Below, piece by piece: positions 42,722 through 55,700 of a DNA stretch of 64,000 nucleotides; within the stretch, counting starts at the first letter, position 1, and each line of letters starts with the position of its first letter. The notes under the pieces were generated by a model, which saw only the letters and a program-made list of their open reading frames with translations, was not told where the DNA came from and did no database searches. The DNA lies in NCBI GenBank assembly GCA_014843695.1, contig CM026401.1, positions 26,123,978-26,187,977 of the forward strand. The letters are read 5' to 3'. Made by a program: the position numbers and the translations under genes. Origin of the DNA: Archivesica marissinica (Eukaryota > Mollusca > Bivalvia > Venerida > Vesicomyidae).

Positions 42722-42772
42722 CTGAAAATATAGACAAAAGAATCAGTGCCATATTAAGATGTAGTGTCCTAT
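42722..42772 (-). other. NADK: NADK intron 3' splice site and polypyrimidine tract
   Basis: On the minus strand the intron ends ttcttttgtctatattttcag immediately before exon base 42721, a pyrimidine-rich tract and AG in the expected place. Only about 50 bp of non-repeat intron separates the exon from the 20/29-bp array, so the branch point must lie in this short stretch or inside the array. Confidence 0.85.
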
Positions 42773-45268
42773 CGTGATGTGTTGATGTACATGATGTAGT
42801 GTTTATGTACATGATGCAGTGTTGATGTACATGATGCAGTGTTGATGTACATGATGTAGTGTTTATGTACATGATGCAGTGTTGATGTACATGGTGTAGT
42901 GTTGATGTACATGATGTAGTGTTTATGTACATGATGCAGTGTTGATGTATATGATGCAGTGTTGATGTACATGATGTAGTGTTGATGTACATGATGTAGT
43001 GTTGATGTACATGATGTAGTGCTTATGTACATGATGCAGTGTTGATGTACATGATGTAGTGTTGATGTACTTGATGTACATGATGTAGTGTTGATGTACA
43101 TGATGTACATGATGTAGTGTTGATGTACATGATGTATATGATGCAGTGTTGATGTACATGATGCAGTGTTGATGTACATGATGCAGTGTTGATGTACATG
43201 ATGTAGTGTTGATGTACATGATGTAGTGTTGATGTACATGATGCAGTGTTGATGTACATGATGTATATGATGCAGTGTTGATGTACATGATGCAGTGTTG
43301 ATGTACATGATATACATGATGCAGTGTTGATGTACATGATGTACATGATGCAGTGTTGATGTACATGATGCAGTGTTGATGTATATGATGTAGTGTTGAT
43401 GTACATGATGTAGTGTTGATGTACATGATGCAGTGTTGATGTACATGATGCAGTGTTGATGTACATGATGTACATGATGCAGTGTTGATGTATATGATGT
43501 ACATGATGTAGTGTTGATGTACATGATGTAGTGTTGATGTACATGATGCAGTGTTGATGTACATGATGCAGTGTTGATGTACATGATGTACATGATGCAG
43601 TGTTGATGTACATGATGTACATGATGCAGTGTTGATGTATATGATGTACATGATGTAGTGTTTATGTACATGATGCAGTGTTGATGTACATGATGTACAT
43701 GATGCGGTGTTGATGTACATGATGTACATGATGCAGTGTTGATGTATATGATGTACATGATGTAGTGTTTATGTACATGATGTACATGATGCAGTGTTGA
43801 TGTACATGATACAGTGTTTATGTACATGATGTAGTGTGTATGTACATGATGTAGTGTTGATGTACATGATGCAGTGTTGATGTACATGATGCAGTGTTGA
43901 CGTACATGATGTAATGTTGATGTACATGATGTACATGATGTAGTGTTGATGTACATGATGTACATGATGCAGTGTTTATGTACATGATGTAGTGTTTATG
44001 TACATGATGTAGTGTTGACGTACATGATGCAGTGTTGATGTACATGATGCAGTGTTGACGTACATGATGTAGTGTTGATGTACATGATGTAGTGTTGATG
44101 TACATGATGCAGTGTTGATGTACATGATGTAGTGTTGATGTACATGATGTACATGATGTAGTGTTGATGTACATGATGCAGTGTTGATGTACATGATGCA
44201 GTGTTGATGTACATGATGCAGTGTTGACGTACATGATGTAGTGTTGATGTACATGATGTACATGATGTAGTGTTGATGTACATGATGTACATGATGCAGT
44301 GTTTATGTACATGATGTAGTGTTTATGTACATGATGTAGTGTTGATGTACATGATGTACATGATGCAGTGTTTATGTACATGATGTAGTGTTTATGTACA
44401 TGATGTAGTGTTGATGTACATGATGTACATGATGCAGTGTTTATGTACATGATGCAGTGTTGATGTACATGATGTACATGATGCAGTGTTTATGTACATG
44501 ATGTAGTGTTGATGTACATGATGTACATGATGCAGTGTTTATGTACATGATGCAGTGTTGATGTACATGATGTAGTATTTATGTATATGATGCAGTGTTG
44601 ATGTACATGATGTACATGATGTAGTGTGTATGTACATGATGCAGTGTTGATGTACATGATGTAGTGTTTATGTACATGATGCAGTGTTGATGTACATGAT
44701 GCAGTGTTTATGTACATGATGCAGTGTTTATGTACATGATGCAGTGTTGATGTACATGATGCAGTGTTGATGTACATGATGCAGTGTTGATGTACATGAT
44801 GCAGTGTTGATGTACATGATGTACTGTTTATGTACATGATGCAGTGTTGATGTACATGATGCAGTGTTGATGTACATGATGCAGTGTTGATGTACATGAT
44901 GCAGTGTTTATGTACATGATGCAGTGTTGATGTACATGATGCAGTGTTGATGTACATGATGAAGTGTTGACGTACATGATGTAGTGTTGATGTACATGAT
45001 GCAGTGTTGATGTACATGATGCAGTGTTGATGTACATGATGCAGTGTTGATGTACATGATGTAGTGTTGATGTACATGATGAAGTGTTGATGTACATGAT
45101 GCAGTGTTGATGTACATGATGAAGTGTTGACGTACATGATGATGTGTTGACGTACATGATGATGTGTTGACGTACATGATGTAGTGTTGATGTACATGAT
45201 GCAGTGTTGATGTACATGATGTAGTGTTGATGTACATGATGCAGTGTTGATGTACATGAAGGAGTGTA
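42773..45268. repeat. 20-bp / 29-bp composite minisatellite array
   Basis: The basic unit is 20 bp (tgatgtacatgatgcagtgt, with cag or tag). A longer 29-bp form carries an extra 9-bp gatgtacat, so the array mixes tgatgtacatgatg with a doubled gatgtacat core. About 110 units are present. The 29-bp form is common between about 43060 and 44640 and nearly absent at both ends. Other variants are tttatg for ttgatg, and ttgacg. Three 20-bp units make 60 bp, which keeps minus-strand frames of a 20-residue peptide repeat open; these are not genes. The array begins about 50 bp from the NADK 3' splice site. Confidence 0.96.
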
Positions 45269-45599
45269 CATTAAGAATATTAAAGATTCAAACCTCAATA
45301 GAAGTACATAATCGTTTTCTTTAATCTTATTTATACATAAATTATATGTTTCTTGTTTTCTAGTAATGGGAGAATTACGTTGATGGGAACACCTGTACTT
45401 TATTTCTAGATGGTCTAGAACCATTCAAGAACTCATTCAAGAATTGCCTATTAATTGTTCATGAACTTGTAGTTATAAAACTGTCACTCAATGTTCTAGA
45501 ACTCATTCCAGAACATGTTCACCAGTTATGCAGTTCTAGATCTGCCATTTAATGTTCATTACACTTATTCAAGAACGGTTCTTGAACTTCTCGCAGGGG
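45269..45599. other. Unique spacer with a cluster of TTCnnGAA motifs
   Basis: This A+T-rich interval is not tandem repeat, and no gene is seen. From 45424 to 45586 it holds seven TTCnnGAA elements, starting at 45424, 45436, 45458, 45494, 45506, 45568 and 45579. Two of them form an exact palindrome, ttcaagaac-g-gttcttgaa (45568-45586). TTCnnGAA is the core of heat-shock elements. The spacing here is not the canonical contiguous 5-bp phasing, and the motifs may equally be remnants of a decayed repeat of the ttcaagaactca type. Confidence 0.6.
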
Positions 45600-46980
45600 A
45601 TGTAGTGACTAGGGCCACCTGTACAGCACATGAGGGAGAAAACATAGAATGGAGTGACTGGGACACCTGTACAGCACATGAGGGAGAAAACATAGAATGG
45701 AGTGGCTGGGACACCTGTACAGCACATGAGGGAGAAAACATAGAATGTAGTGACTGGGACACCTGTACAGCACATGAGGGAGAGAACATAGAATGGAGTG
45801 GCTGGGACACCTGTACATCACATGAGGGAGAAAACATAGAATGGAGTGGCTGGGACACCTGTACACCACATGAGGGAGAAAACATAGAATGTAGTGACTA
45901 GGACACCTGTACAGCACATGAGGGAGAACACATAGAATGGAGTGGCTGGGACACCTATACACCACATGAGGGAGAAAACATAGAATGGAGTGGCTGGGAC
46001 ACCTGTACACCACATGAGGGAGAAAACATAGAATGTAGTGACTGGGACACCTGTACATCACATGAAGGAGAAAACTTAGAATGGATTGGCTGGGACACCT
46101 GTACAGCACATGAGGGAGAAAACATAGAATGGAGTGGCTGGGACACCTGTACATCACATGAGGGAGAGCATTAGAATGGAGTGGCTGGGACACCTGTACA
46201 TCACATGAGGGAGAACATTAGAATGGAGTGTTTGGGACACCTGTACATCACATGAGGGAGAACATTAGAATGGAGTGTTTGGGACACCTGTACATCACAT
46301 GAGGGAGAACATTAGAATGGAGTGTTTGGGACACCTGTACAACACACGAGGGAGAACATTAGAATGGAGTGGCTGGGACACCTGTACATTACATGAGGGA
46401 GAACATTAGAATGGAGTGACTGGGACACCTGTACATCACATGAGGGAGAACATTAGAATGGAGTGACTGGGACACCTGCACATCACATGAGGGAGAACAT
46501 TAGAATGGAGTGTTTGGGACACCTGTACATCACATGAGGGAGAACATTATAATGGAGTGGCTGGGACACCTGTACATCACATGAGGGAGAACATTAGAAT
46601 GGAGTGTTTGGGACACCTGTACATCATATGAGGGGGAACATTAGAATGGAGTGTTTGGGACACCTGTACATCACATGAGGGGGAACATTAGAATGGAGTG
46701 TTTGGGACACCTGTACATCATATGAGGGAGAAAACTTAGAATGGAGTGGCTGGGACACCTTTACATCACATGAGGGAGAACATTAGAATGGAGTAGCTGG
46801 GACACCTGTACATCACATGAGGTAGAACATTAGAATGGAGTGACTGGGACACCTGTACATCACATGAGGGAGGACATCAGAATGGAGTGTTTGGGACACC
46901 TGTACATCACATGAGGGAGAACATCAGAATGGAGTGTTTGGGACACCTGTACATCACATGAGGGAGAACATTAGAATGTT
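45600..46980. repeat. 48-bp then 47-bp minisatellite array, about 29 copies
   Basis: The unit is gggacacctgtacatcacat, gagggagaa, (a)acattagaatgg, agtggct. The left part, to about 46160, uses a 48-bp form with aaaacatagaatg. The right part uses a 47-bp form with aacattagaatgg. Segments alternate among agtgact, agtggct and agtgttt. The 48-bp part keeps a 16-codon frame open on the plus strand (45515-45901), which stops in a variant unit. It is not regarded as a gene. The array passes directly into the 21-bp array at ttagaatg before ttttggatatcc. Confidence 0.95.
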
Positions 46981-49450
46981 TTTGGATATCCATAGATGAT
47001 TATTGGATACACATAGATGATTATTGGATACCCATAGATGATTATTGGATACCCATATATGATTATTGGATACACATATATGATTATTGGATACCCATAT
47101 ATGATTATTGGATACCCATATATGATTATTGGATACACATAGATGATTATTGGATACCCATATATGATTATTGGATACCCATATATGATTATTGGATACC
47201 CATAGATGATTATTGGATACCCATAGATGATTATTGGATACCCATATATGATTATTGGATACACATAGATGATTATTGGATACACATAGATGATTATTGG
47301 ATACCCATAGATGATTATTGGATACACATAGATGATTATTGGATACCCATAGATGATTATTGGATACCCATATATGATTATTGGATACCCATATATGATT
47401 ATTGGATACCCATATATGATTATTGGATACCCATATATGATTATTGGATACCCATATATGATTATTGGATACCCATATATGATTATTGGATACCCATAGA
47501 TGATTATTGGATACCCATATATGATTATTGGATACCCATATATGATTATTGGATACACATAGATGATTATTGGATACCCATAGATGATTATTGGATACAC
47601 ATAGATGATTATTGGATACCCATATATGATTATTGGATACCCATAGATGATTATTGGATACCCATAGATGATTATTGGATACCCATAGATGATTATTGGA
47701 TACACATAGATGATTATTGGATACCCATAGATGATTATTGGATACCCATAGATGATTATTGGATACACATAGATGATTATTGGATACCCATATATGATTA
47801 TTGGATACACATAGATGATTATTGGATACCCATAGATGATTATTGGATACCCATAGATGATTATTGGATACCCATAGATGATTATTGGATACCCATATAT
47901 GATTATTGGATACCCATAGATGATTATTGGATACCCATAGATGATTATTGGATACCCATAGATGATTATTGGATACACATAGATGATTATTGGATACACA
48001 TAGATGATTATTGGATACCCATAGATGATTATTGGATACACATAGATGATTATTGGATACCCATATATGATTATTGGATACACATAGATGATTATTGGAT
48101 ACCCATAGATGATTATTGGATACCCATATATGATTATTGGATACACATAGATGATTATTGGATACACATAGATGATTATTGGATACCCATAGATGATTAT
48201 TGGATACCCATAGATGATTATTGGATACCCATATATGATTATTGGATACCCATATATGATTATTGGATACCCATAGATGATTATTGGATACCCATAGATG
48301 ATTATTGGATACACATAGATGATTATTGGATACCCATATATGATTATTGGATACCCATAGATGATTATTGGATACACATAGATGATTATTGGATACCCAG
48401 ATGATTATTGGATACACATAGATGATTATTGGATACCCATAGATGATTATTGGATACACATAGATGATTATTGGATACACATAGATGATTATTGGATACC
48501 CATATATGATTATTGGATACCCATAGATGATTATTGGATACCCATAGATGATTATTGGATACACATAGATGATTATTGGATACACATATATGATTATTGG
48601 ATACCATAGATGATTATTGGATACACATAGATGATTATTGGATACCCATATATGATTATTGGATACACATAGATGATTATTGGATACCCATAGATGATTA
48701 TTGGATACACATAGATGATTATTGGATACCCATAGATGATTATTGGATACACATAGATGATTATTGGATACACATATATGATTATTGGATACCCATATAT
48801 GATTATTGGATACCCATATATGATTATTGGATACACATAGATGATTATTGGATACCCATAGATGATTATTGGATACCCATAGATGATTATTGGATACACA
48901 TAGATGATTATTGGTAGATGATTATTGGATACACATAAATGATTATTGGATACCCATAGATGATTATTGGATACACATAGATGATTATTGGTAGATGATT
49001 ATTGGATACACATAGATGATTATTGGATACCCATAGATGATTATTGGATACACATAGATGATTATTGGATACACATAGATGATTATTGGATACACATAGA
49101 TGATTATTGGATACCCATAGATGATTATTGGATACACATAGATGATTATTGGATACACATAAATGATTATTGGATACCCATAGATGATTATTGGATACAC
49201 ATAGATGATTATTGGATACACATAGATGATTATTGGATACCCATAGATGATTATTGGATACACATAGATGATTATTGGATACACATAATGATTATTGGAT
49301 ACCATAGTGATTATTGGATACCCATAGATGATTATTGGATACACATAGCTGATTATTGGATACCCATAGATGATTATTGGATACACATAGATGATTATTG
49401 GATACCCATAGATGATTATTGGATACCCATAGATGATTATTGGATACACA

Positions 49451-49456
49451 TAAATG
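49451..49456. repeat. Target-site duplication, left copy (taaatg)
   Basis: The six bases taaatg flank the SINE on both sides. Removing the element and one copy restores an uninterrupted 21-bp unit of a variant (cataaatg) that is found elsewhere in the array. Confidence 0.7.
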
Positions 49457-49726
49457 TTATGTTATGTTATATTTCGGGTTTTACGCCTGCATCAGCACAA
49501 TTTTGGGCTATATCGCCGGCGGGCAGTTTACCTAACAACACCTTTCCTGGGCAGGCTCCAGCGGTTAACCAGTACTTGGGTGCACCAACCTCCGTAAGAA
49601 ACTGCCAACTTTTTCATATAAATGAGACACGGCCTGAGTCGGGCTCGAACCCGTGACCATCAGTGATGATAGGTTACAGTGGTATACAAGTCAGCGACCT
49701 TAACCACTCGACCACGGAGGCGGACC
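49457..49726 (-). mobile_element. tRNA-derived SINE inserted in the 21-bp array, minus strand
   Basis: The minus strand begins with a tRNA-related head that has an excellent box A (tggtcgagtgg, 49704-49714) and box B (ggttcgagccc, 49641-49651). The long spacing between them is of the tRNA-Ser/Leu type with an extended variable arm. A body follows with ttggtgcacc, aagtactggtta, cctgcccaggaaaggtgttg and gatatagcccaaaat, and the tail is ataac repeated. The body is shared with the 3' part of the SINE at 59.7 kb, but the head is different. The flanking 6-bp duplication fits LINE-mediated insertion into an already existing array. Confidence 0.85.
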
Positions 49727-49732
49727 TAAATG
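49727..49732. repeat. Target-site duplication, right copy (taaatg)
   Basis: This is the right-hand copy of the six-base duplication flanking the SINE. The 21-bp array resumes in register immediately after it. Confidence 0.7.
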
Positions 49733-52700
49733 ATTATTGGATACACATAGATGATTATTGGATACCCATAGATGATTATTGGATACCCATAGATTGGATA
49801 CACATAGATGATTATTGGATACCCATAGATGATTATTGGATACCCATAGATGAGTATTGGATACCCATATATGATTATTGGATACCCATAGATGATTATT
49901 GGATACCCATATATGATTATTGGATACACATAGATGATTATTGGATACTCATAGATGATTATTGGATACCCATAGATGATTATTGGATACACATAGATGA
50001 TTATTGGATACCCATATATGATTATTGGATACCCATAGATGATTATTGGATACACATAGATGATTATTGGATACCCATAGATGATTATTGGATACACATA
50101 GATGATTATTGGATACCCATAGATGATTATTGGATACCCATATATGATTATTGGATACACATAGATGATTATTGGATACACATAGATGATTATTGGATAC
50201 CCATAGATGATTATTGGATACACATAGATGATTATTGGATACACATAGATGATTATTGGATACCCATAGATGATTATTGGATACCCATACATGATTATTG
50301 GATACCCATAGATGATTGTTGGATACCCATATATGATTATTGGATACACATAGATGATTATTGGATACTCATAGATGATTATTGGATACCCATAGATGAT
50401 TATTGGATACACATAGATGATTATTGGATACCCATAGATGATTATTGGATACCCATAGATGATTATTGGATACACATAGATGATTATTGGATACCCATAG
50501 ATGATTATTGGATACCCATAGATGATTATTGGATACACATAGATGATTATTGGATACCCAGATGATTATTGGATACACATAGATGATTATTGGATACCCA
50601 TAGATGATTATTGGATACACATAGATGATTATTGGATACACATAGATGATTATTGGATACCCATATATGATTATTGGATACCCATAGATGATTATTGGAT
50701 ACACATAGATGATTATTGGATACCCATATATGATTATTGATACCAATAGATGATTATTGGATACCCATAGATGATTATTGGATACCCATAGATGATTATT
50801 GGATACACATAGATGATTATTGGATACACATAAATGATTATTGGATTATCATAGATGATTATTGGATACACATAGATGATTATTGGATACCCATATATGA
50901 TTATTGGATACACATAGATGATTATTGGATACCCATAGATGATTATTGGATACCCATAGATGATTATTGGATACCCATAGATGATTATTTGATACACATA
51001 GATGATTATTGGATACTCATAGATGAGTATTGGATACCCATAGATGATTATTGGATACACATAGATGATTATTGGATACCCATATATGATTATTGGATAC
51101 CCATAGATGATTATTGGATACACATAGATGATTATTGGATACCCATAGATGATTATTGGATACACAAAGATGATTATTGGATACCCATAGATGATTATTG
51201 GATACCCATATATGATTATTGGATACACATAGATGCTTATTGGATACACATAGCTGATTATTGGATACCCATAGATGATTATTGGATACACATAAATGAT
51301 TATTGGATACACATAGATGATTATTGGATACCCATAGATGATTATTGGATACCCATAGATGATTATTGGATACCCATACATGATTATTGGATACCCATAG
51401 ATGATTGTTGGATACCCATATATGATTATTGGATACTCATAGATGAGTATTGGATACCCATAGATGATTATTGGATACACATAGATGATTATTGGATACC
51501 CATATATGATTATTGAATACCCATAGATGATTATTGGATACACATAGATGATTATTGGATACCCAGATGATTATTGGATACACAAAGATGATTATTGGAT
51601 ACCCATAGATGATTATTGGATACACATAGATGATTATTGGATACACATAGATGCTTATTGGATGCCCATATATGATTATTGGATATGCATAGATGATTAT
51701 TGGATACACATAGATGATTATTGGATGCCCATATATGATTATGTGATACCAATAGATGATTATTGGATACCCATAGATGATTATTGGATACCCATAGATG
51801 ATTATTGGATACACATAGATGATTATTGGATACACATAAATGATTATTGGATTATCATAGATGATTATTGGATACACATAGATGATTATTGGATACCCAT
51901 ATATGATTATTGGATACACATAGATGATTATTGGATATCCATAGATGATTATTGGATACACATAGATGATTATTGGATACCCATAGATGATTATTGGATA
52001 CACATAGATGATTATTGGATACACATATATGATTATTGATACCCATATATGATTATTGGATACCCATATATTATTGGATACACATAGATGATTATTGGTA
52101 CCCATGCTCCCATAGATGATTATTGGATACACATAGATGATTATTGGTAGATGATTATTGGATACACATAAATGATTATTGGATACCCATAGATGATTAT
52201 TGAATACACATAGATGATTATTGGTAGATGATTATTGGATACACATAGATGACTATTGGATACCCATAGATGATTATTGGATACACATAGATGATTATTG
52301 GATACACATAGATGATTATTGGATACACATAGATGATTATTGGATACCCATAGATGATTATTGGATACACATAGATGATTATTGGATACACATAAATGAT
52401 TATTGGATACCCCTAGATGATTATTGGATACACATAGATGATTATTGGATACCCATAGATGATTATTGGATACCCATAGATGATTATTGGATACACATAG
52501 ATGATTATTGGATGCCCATATATGATTATGTGATACCAATAGATGATTATTGGATACCCATAGATGATTATTGGATACCCATAGATGATTATTGGATACA
52601 CATAGATGATTATTGGATACACATAAATGATTATTGGATTATCATAGATGATTATTGGATACACATAGATGATTATTGGATACCCATATATGATTATTGG

Positions 52701-55700
52701 ATACACATAGATGATTATTGGATACCAATATATGATTATTGGATACCCATAGATGATTATTGGATACCCATAGATGATTATTTGATACACATAGATGATT
52801 ATTGGATACTCATAGATGAGTATTGGATACCCATAGATGATTATTGGATACACATAGATGATTATTGGATACCCATATATGATTATTGGATACCCATAGA
52901 TGATTATTGGATACACATAGATGATTATTGGATACCCATAGATGATTATTGGATACACATAGATGATTATTGGATACCAATAGATGATTATTGGATACCC
53001 ATATATGATTATTGGATACACATAGATGCTTATTGGATACACATAGCTGATTATTGGATACCCATAGATGATTATTGGATACACATAAATGATTATTGGA
53101 TACACATAGATGATTATTGGATACCCATAGATGATTATTGGATACCCATAGATGATTATTGGATACCCATACATGATTATTGGATACCCATAGATGATTG
53201 TTGGATACCCATATATGATTATTGGATACTCATAGATGAGTATTGGATACCCATAGATGATTATTGGATACACATAGATGATTATTGAATACCCATAGAT
53301 GATTATTGGATACACATAGATGATTATTGGATACACATAGATGATTATTGGATACACATAGATGATTATTGGATACACATAGATGATTATTGGATACCCA
53401 TAGATGATTATTGGATACCCATAGATGATTATTGGATACCCATACATGATTATTGGATACCCATAGATGATTGTTGGATACCCATATATGATTATTGGAT
53501 ATCCATAGATGATTATTGGATACCCATATATGATTATTGAATACCCATAGATGATTATTGGATACACATAGATGATTATTGGATACCCAGATGATTATTG
53601 GATACACAAAGATGATTATTGGATACCCATAGATGATTATTGGATACACATAGATGATTATTGGATACACATAGATGCTTATTGGATGCCCATATATGAT
53701 TATTGGATATGCATAGATGATTATTGGATACACATAGATGATTATTGGATGCCCATATATGATTATGTGATACCAATAGATGATTATTGGATACCCATAG
53801 ATGATTATTGGATACCCATAGATGATTATTGGATACACATAGATGATTATTGGATACACATAAATGATTATTGGATTATCATAGATGATTATTGGATACA
53901 CATAGATGATTATTGGATACCCATATATGATTATTGGATACACATAGATGATTATTGGATACCCATAGATGATTATTGGATACACATAGATGATTATTGG
54001 ATACACATAGATGATTATTGGATACACATAGATGATTATTGGATACCCATAGATGATTATTGGATACCCATAGATGATTATTGGATACCCATAGATGATT
54101 ATTGGATACCCATAGATGATTATTGGATACCCATAGATGATTATTGGATACCCATAGATGATTATTGGATACACATAGATGATTATTGGATACCCATAGA
54201 TGATTATTGGATACCCATAGATGATTATTGGATACACATAGATGATTATTGGATACCCATAGATGATTATTGGATACACATAGATGATTATTGGATACCC
54301 ATAGATGATTATTGGATACACATATATGATTATTGGATACACATAGATGATTTTTGGATACCCATAGATGATTATTGGATACCCATAAATGATTATTGGA
54401 TACCCATAGATGATTATTGGATACACATAGATGATTATTGGATACCCATATATGATTATTGGATACCCATAGATGATTATTGGATACCCATATATGATTA
54501 TTGGATACCCATAGATGATTATTGGATACCCATAGATGATTATTGGATACCCATAGATGATTATTGGATACACATAGATGATTATTGGATACCCATAGAT
54601 GATTATTGGATACCCATAGATGATTATTTGATACACATAGATGATTATTGGATACCCATAGATGATTATTGGATACACATAGATGATTATTGGATACACA
54701 TAAATGATTATTGGATACACATAAATGATTATTGGATACACATATATGATTATTGGATACACATAGATGATTATGGTACACATGATTATTGGATACCCAT
54801 ATATGATTATTGGATACCCATAGATGATTATTGGATACCCATAGATGATTATTGGATACACATAGATGATTATTGGATACCCATATATGATTATTGGATA
54901 CCCATATATGATTATTGGATACACATAGATGATTATTGGATACACATAGATGATTATTGGATACCCATATATGATTATTGGATACACATAGATGATTATT
55001 GGATACACATAGATGATTATTGGATACCCATATATGATTATTGGATACCCATAGATGATTATTGGATACACATAAATGATTATTGGATACCCATAGACGA
55101 TTATTGGATACACATAGATGATTATTGGATACCCATATATGATTATTGGATACCCATATATGATTATTGGATACACATAGATGATTATTGGATACCCATA
55201 GATGATTATTGGATACACATAGATGATTATTGGATACCCATAGATGATTATTGGATACACATAGATGATTATTGGATACCCATAGATGATTATTGGATAC
55301 ACATAGATGATTATTGGATACACATAGATGATTATTGGATACCCATAGATGATTATTGGATACACATAGATGATTATTGGATACCCATAGATGATTATTG
55401 GATACACATAGATGATTATTGGATACCCATAGATGATTATTGGATACACATAGATGATTATTGGATACACATAGATGATTATTGGATACCCATAGATGAT
55501 TATTGGATACACATAGATGATTATTGGATACACATAGATGATTATTGGATACCATAGATGATTATTGGAACCCATAATGATTATTGGATACCATAATTAT
55601 TGGATCCCATAGATGATTATTGGATACCCAGATGATTATTGGATACCCATACATGATTATTGGATACCCATAGATGATTATTGGATACCCATATATGATT

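Noticed and set aside
45568..45586. Canonical heat-shock element
   Set aside because: The two dyads are separated by three bases rather than two, so the strict nGAAn phasing fails. It is reported only as a motif cluster.
45515..45901. Plus-strand 128-codon frame with GWDTCTAHEGENIEWS repeats
   Set aside because: It is the 48-bp minisatellite in one frame and breaks at the first variant unit. The non-repeat start (MFTSYAVLDLPF) lies in the TTCnnGAA spacer and has no support.
49630..49722. Functional tRNA-Ser or tRNA-Leu gene on the minus strand
   Set aside because: Box A and B are good, but the acceptor stem pairs at only about five of seven positions and a SINE body with an ataac tail follows, with a target-site duplication around the whole element.
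53230..55575. 781-codon and 661-codon frames on opposite strands of the 21-bp array
   Set aside because: Both are heptapeptide repeats forced by a 21-bp unit. They overlap each other and lack any unique sequence.
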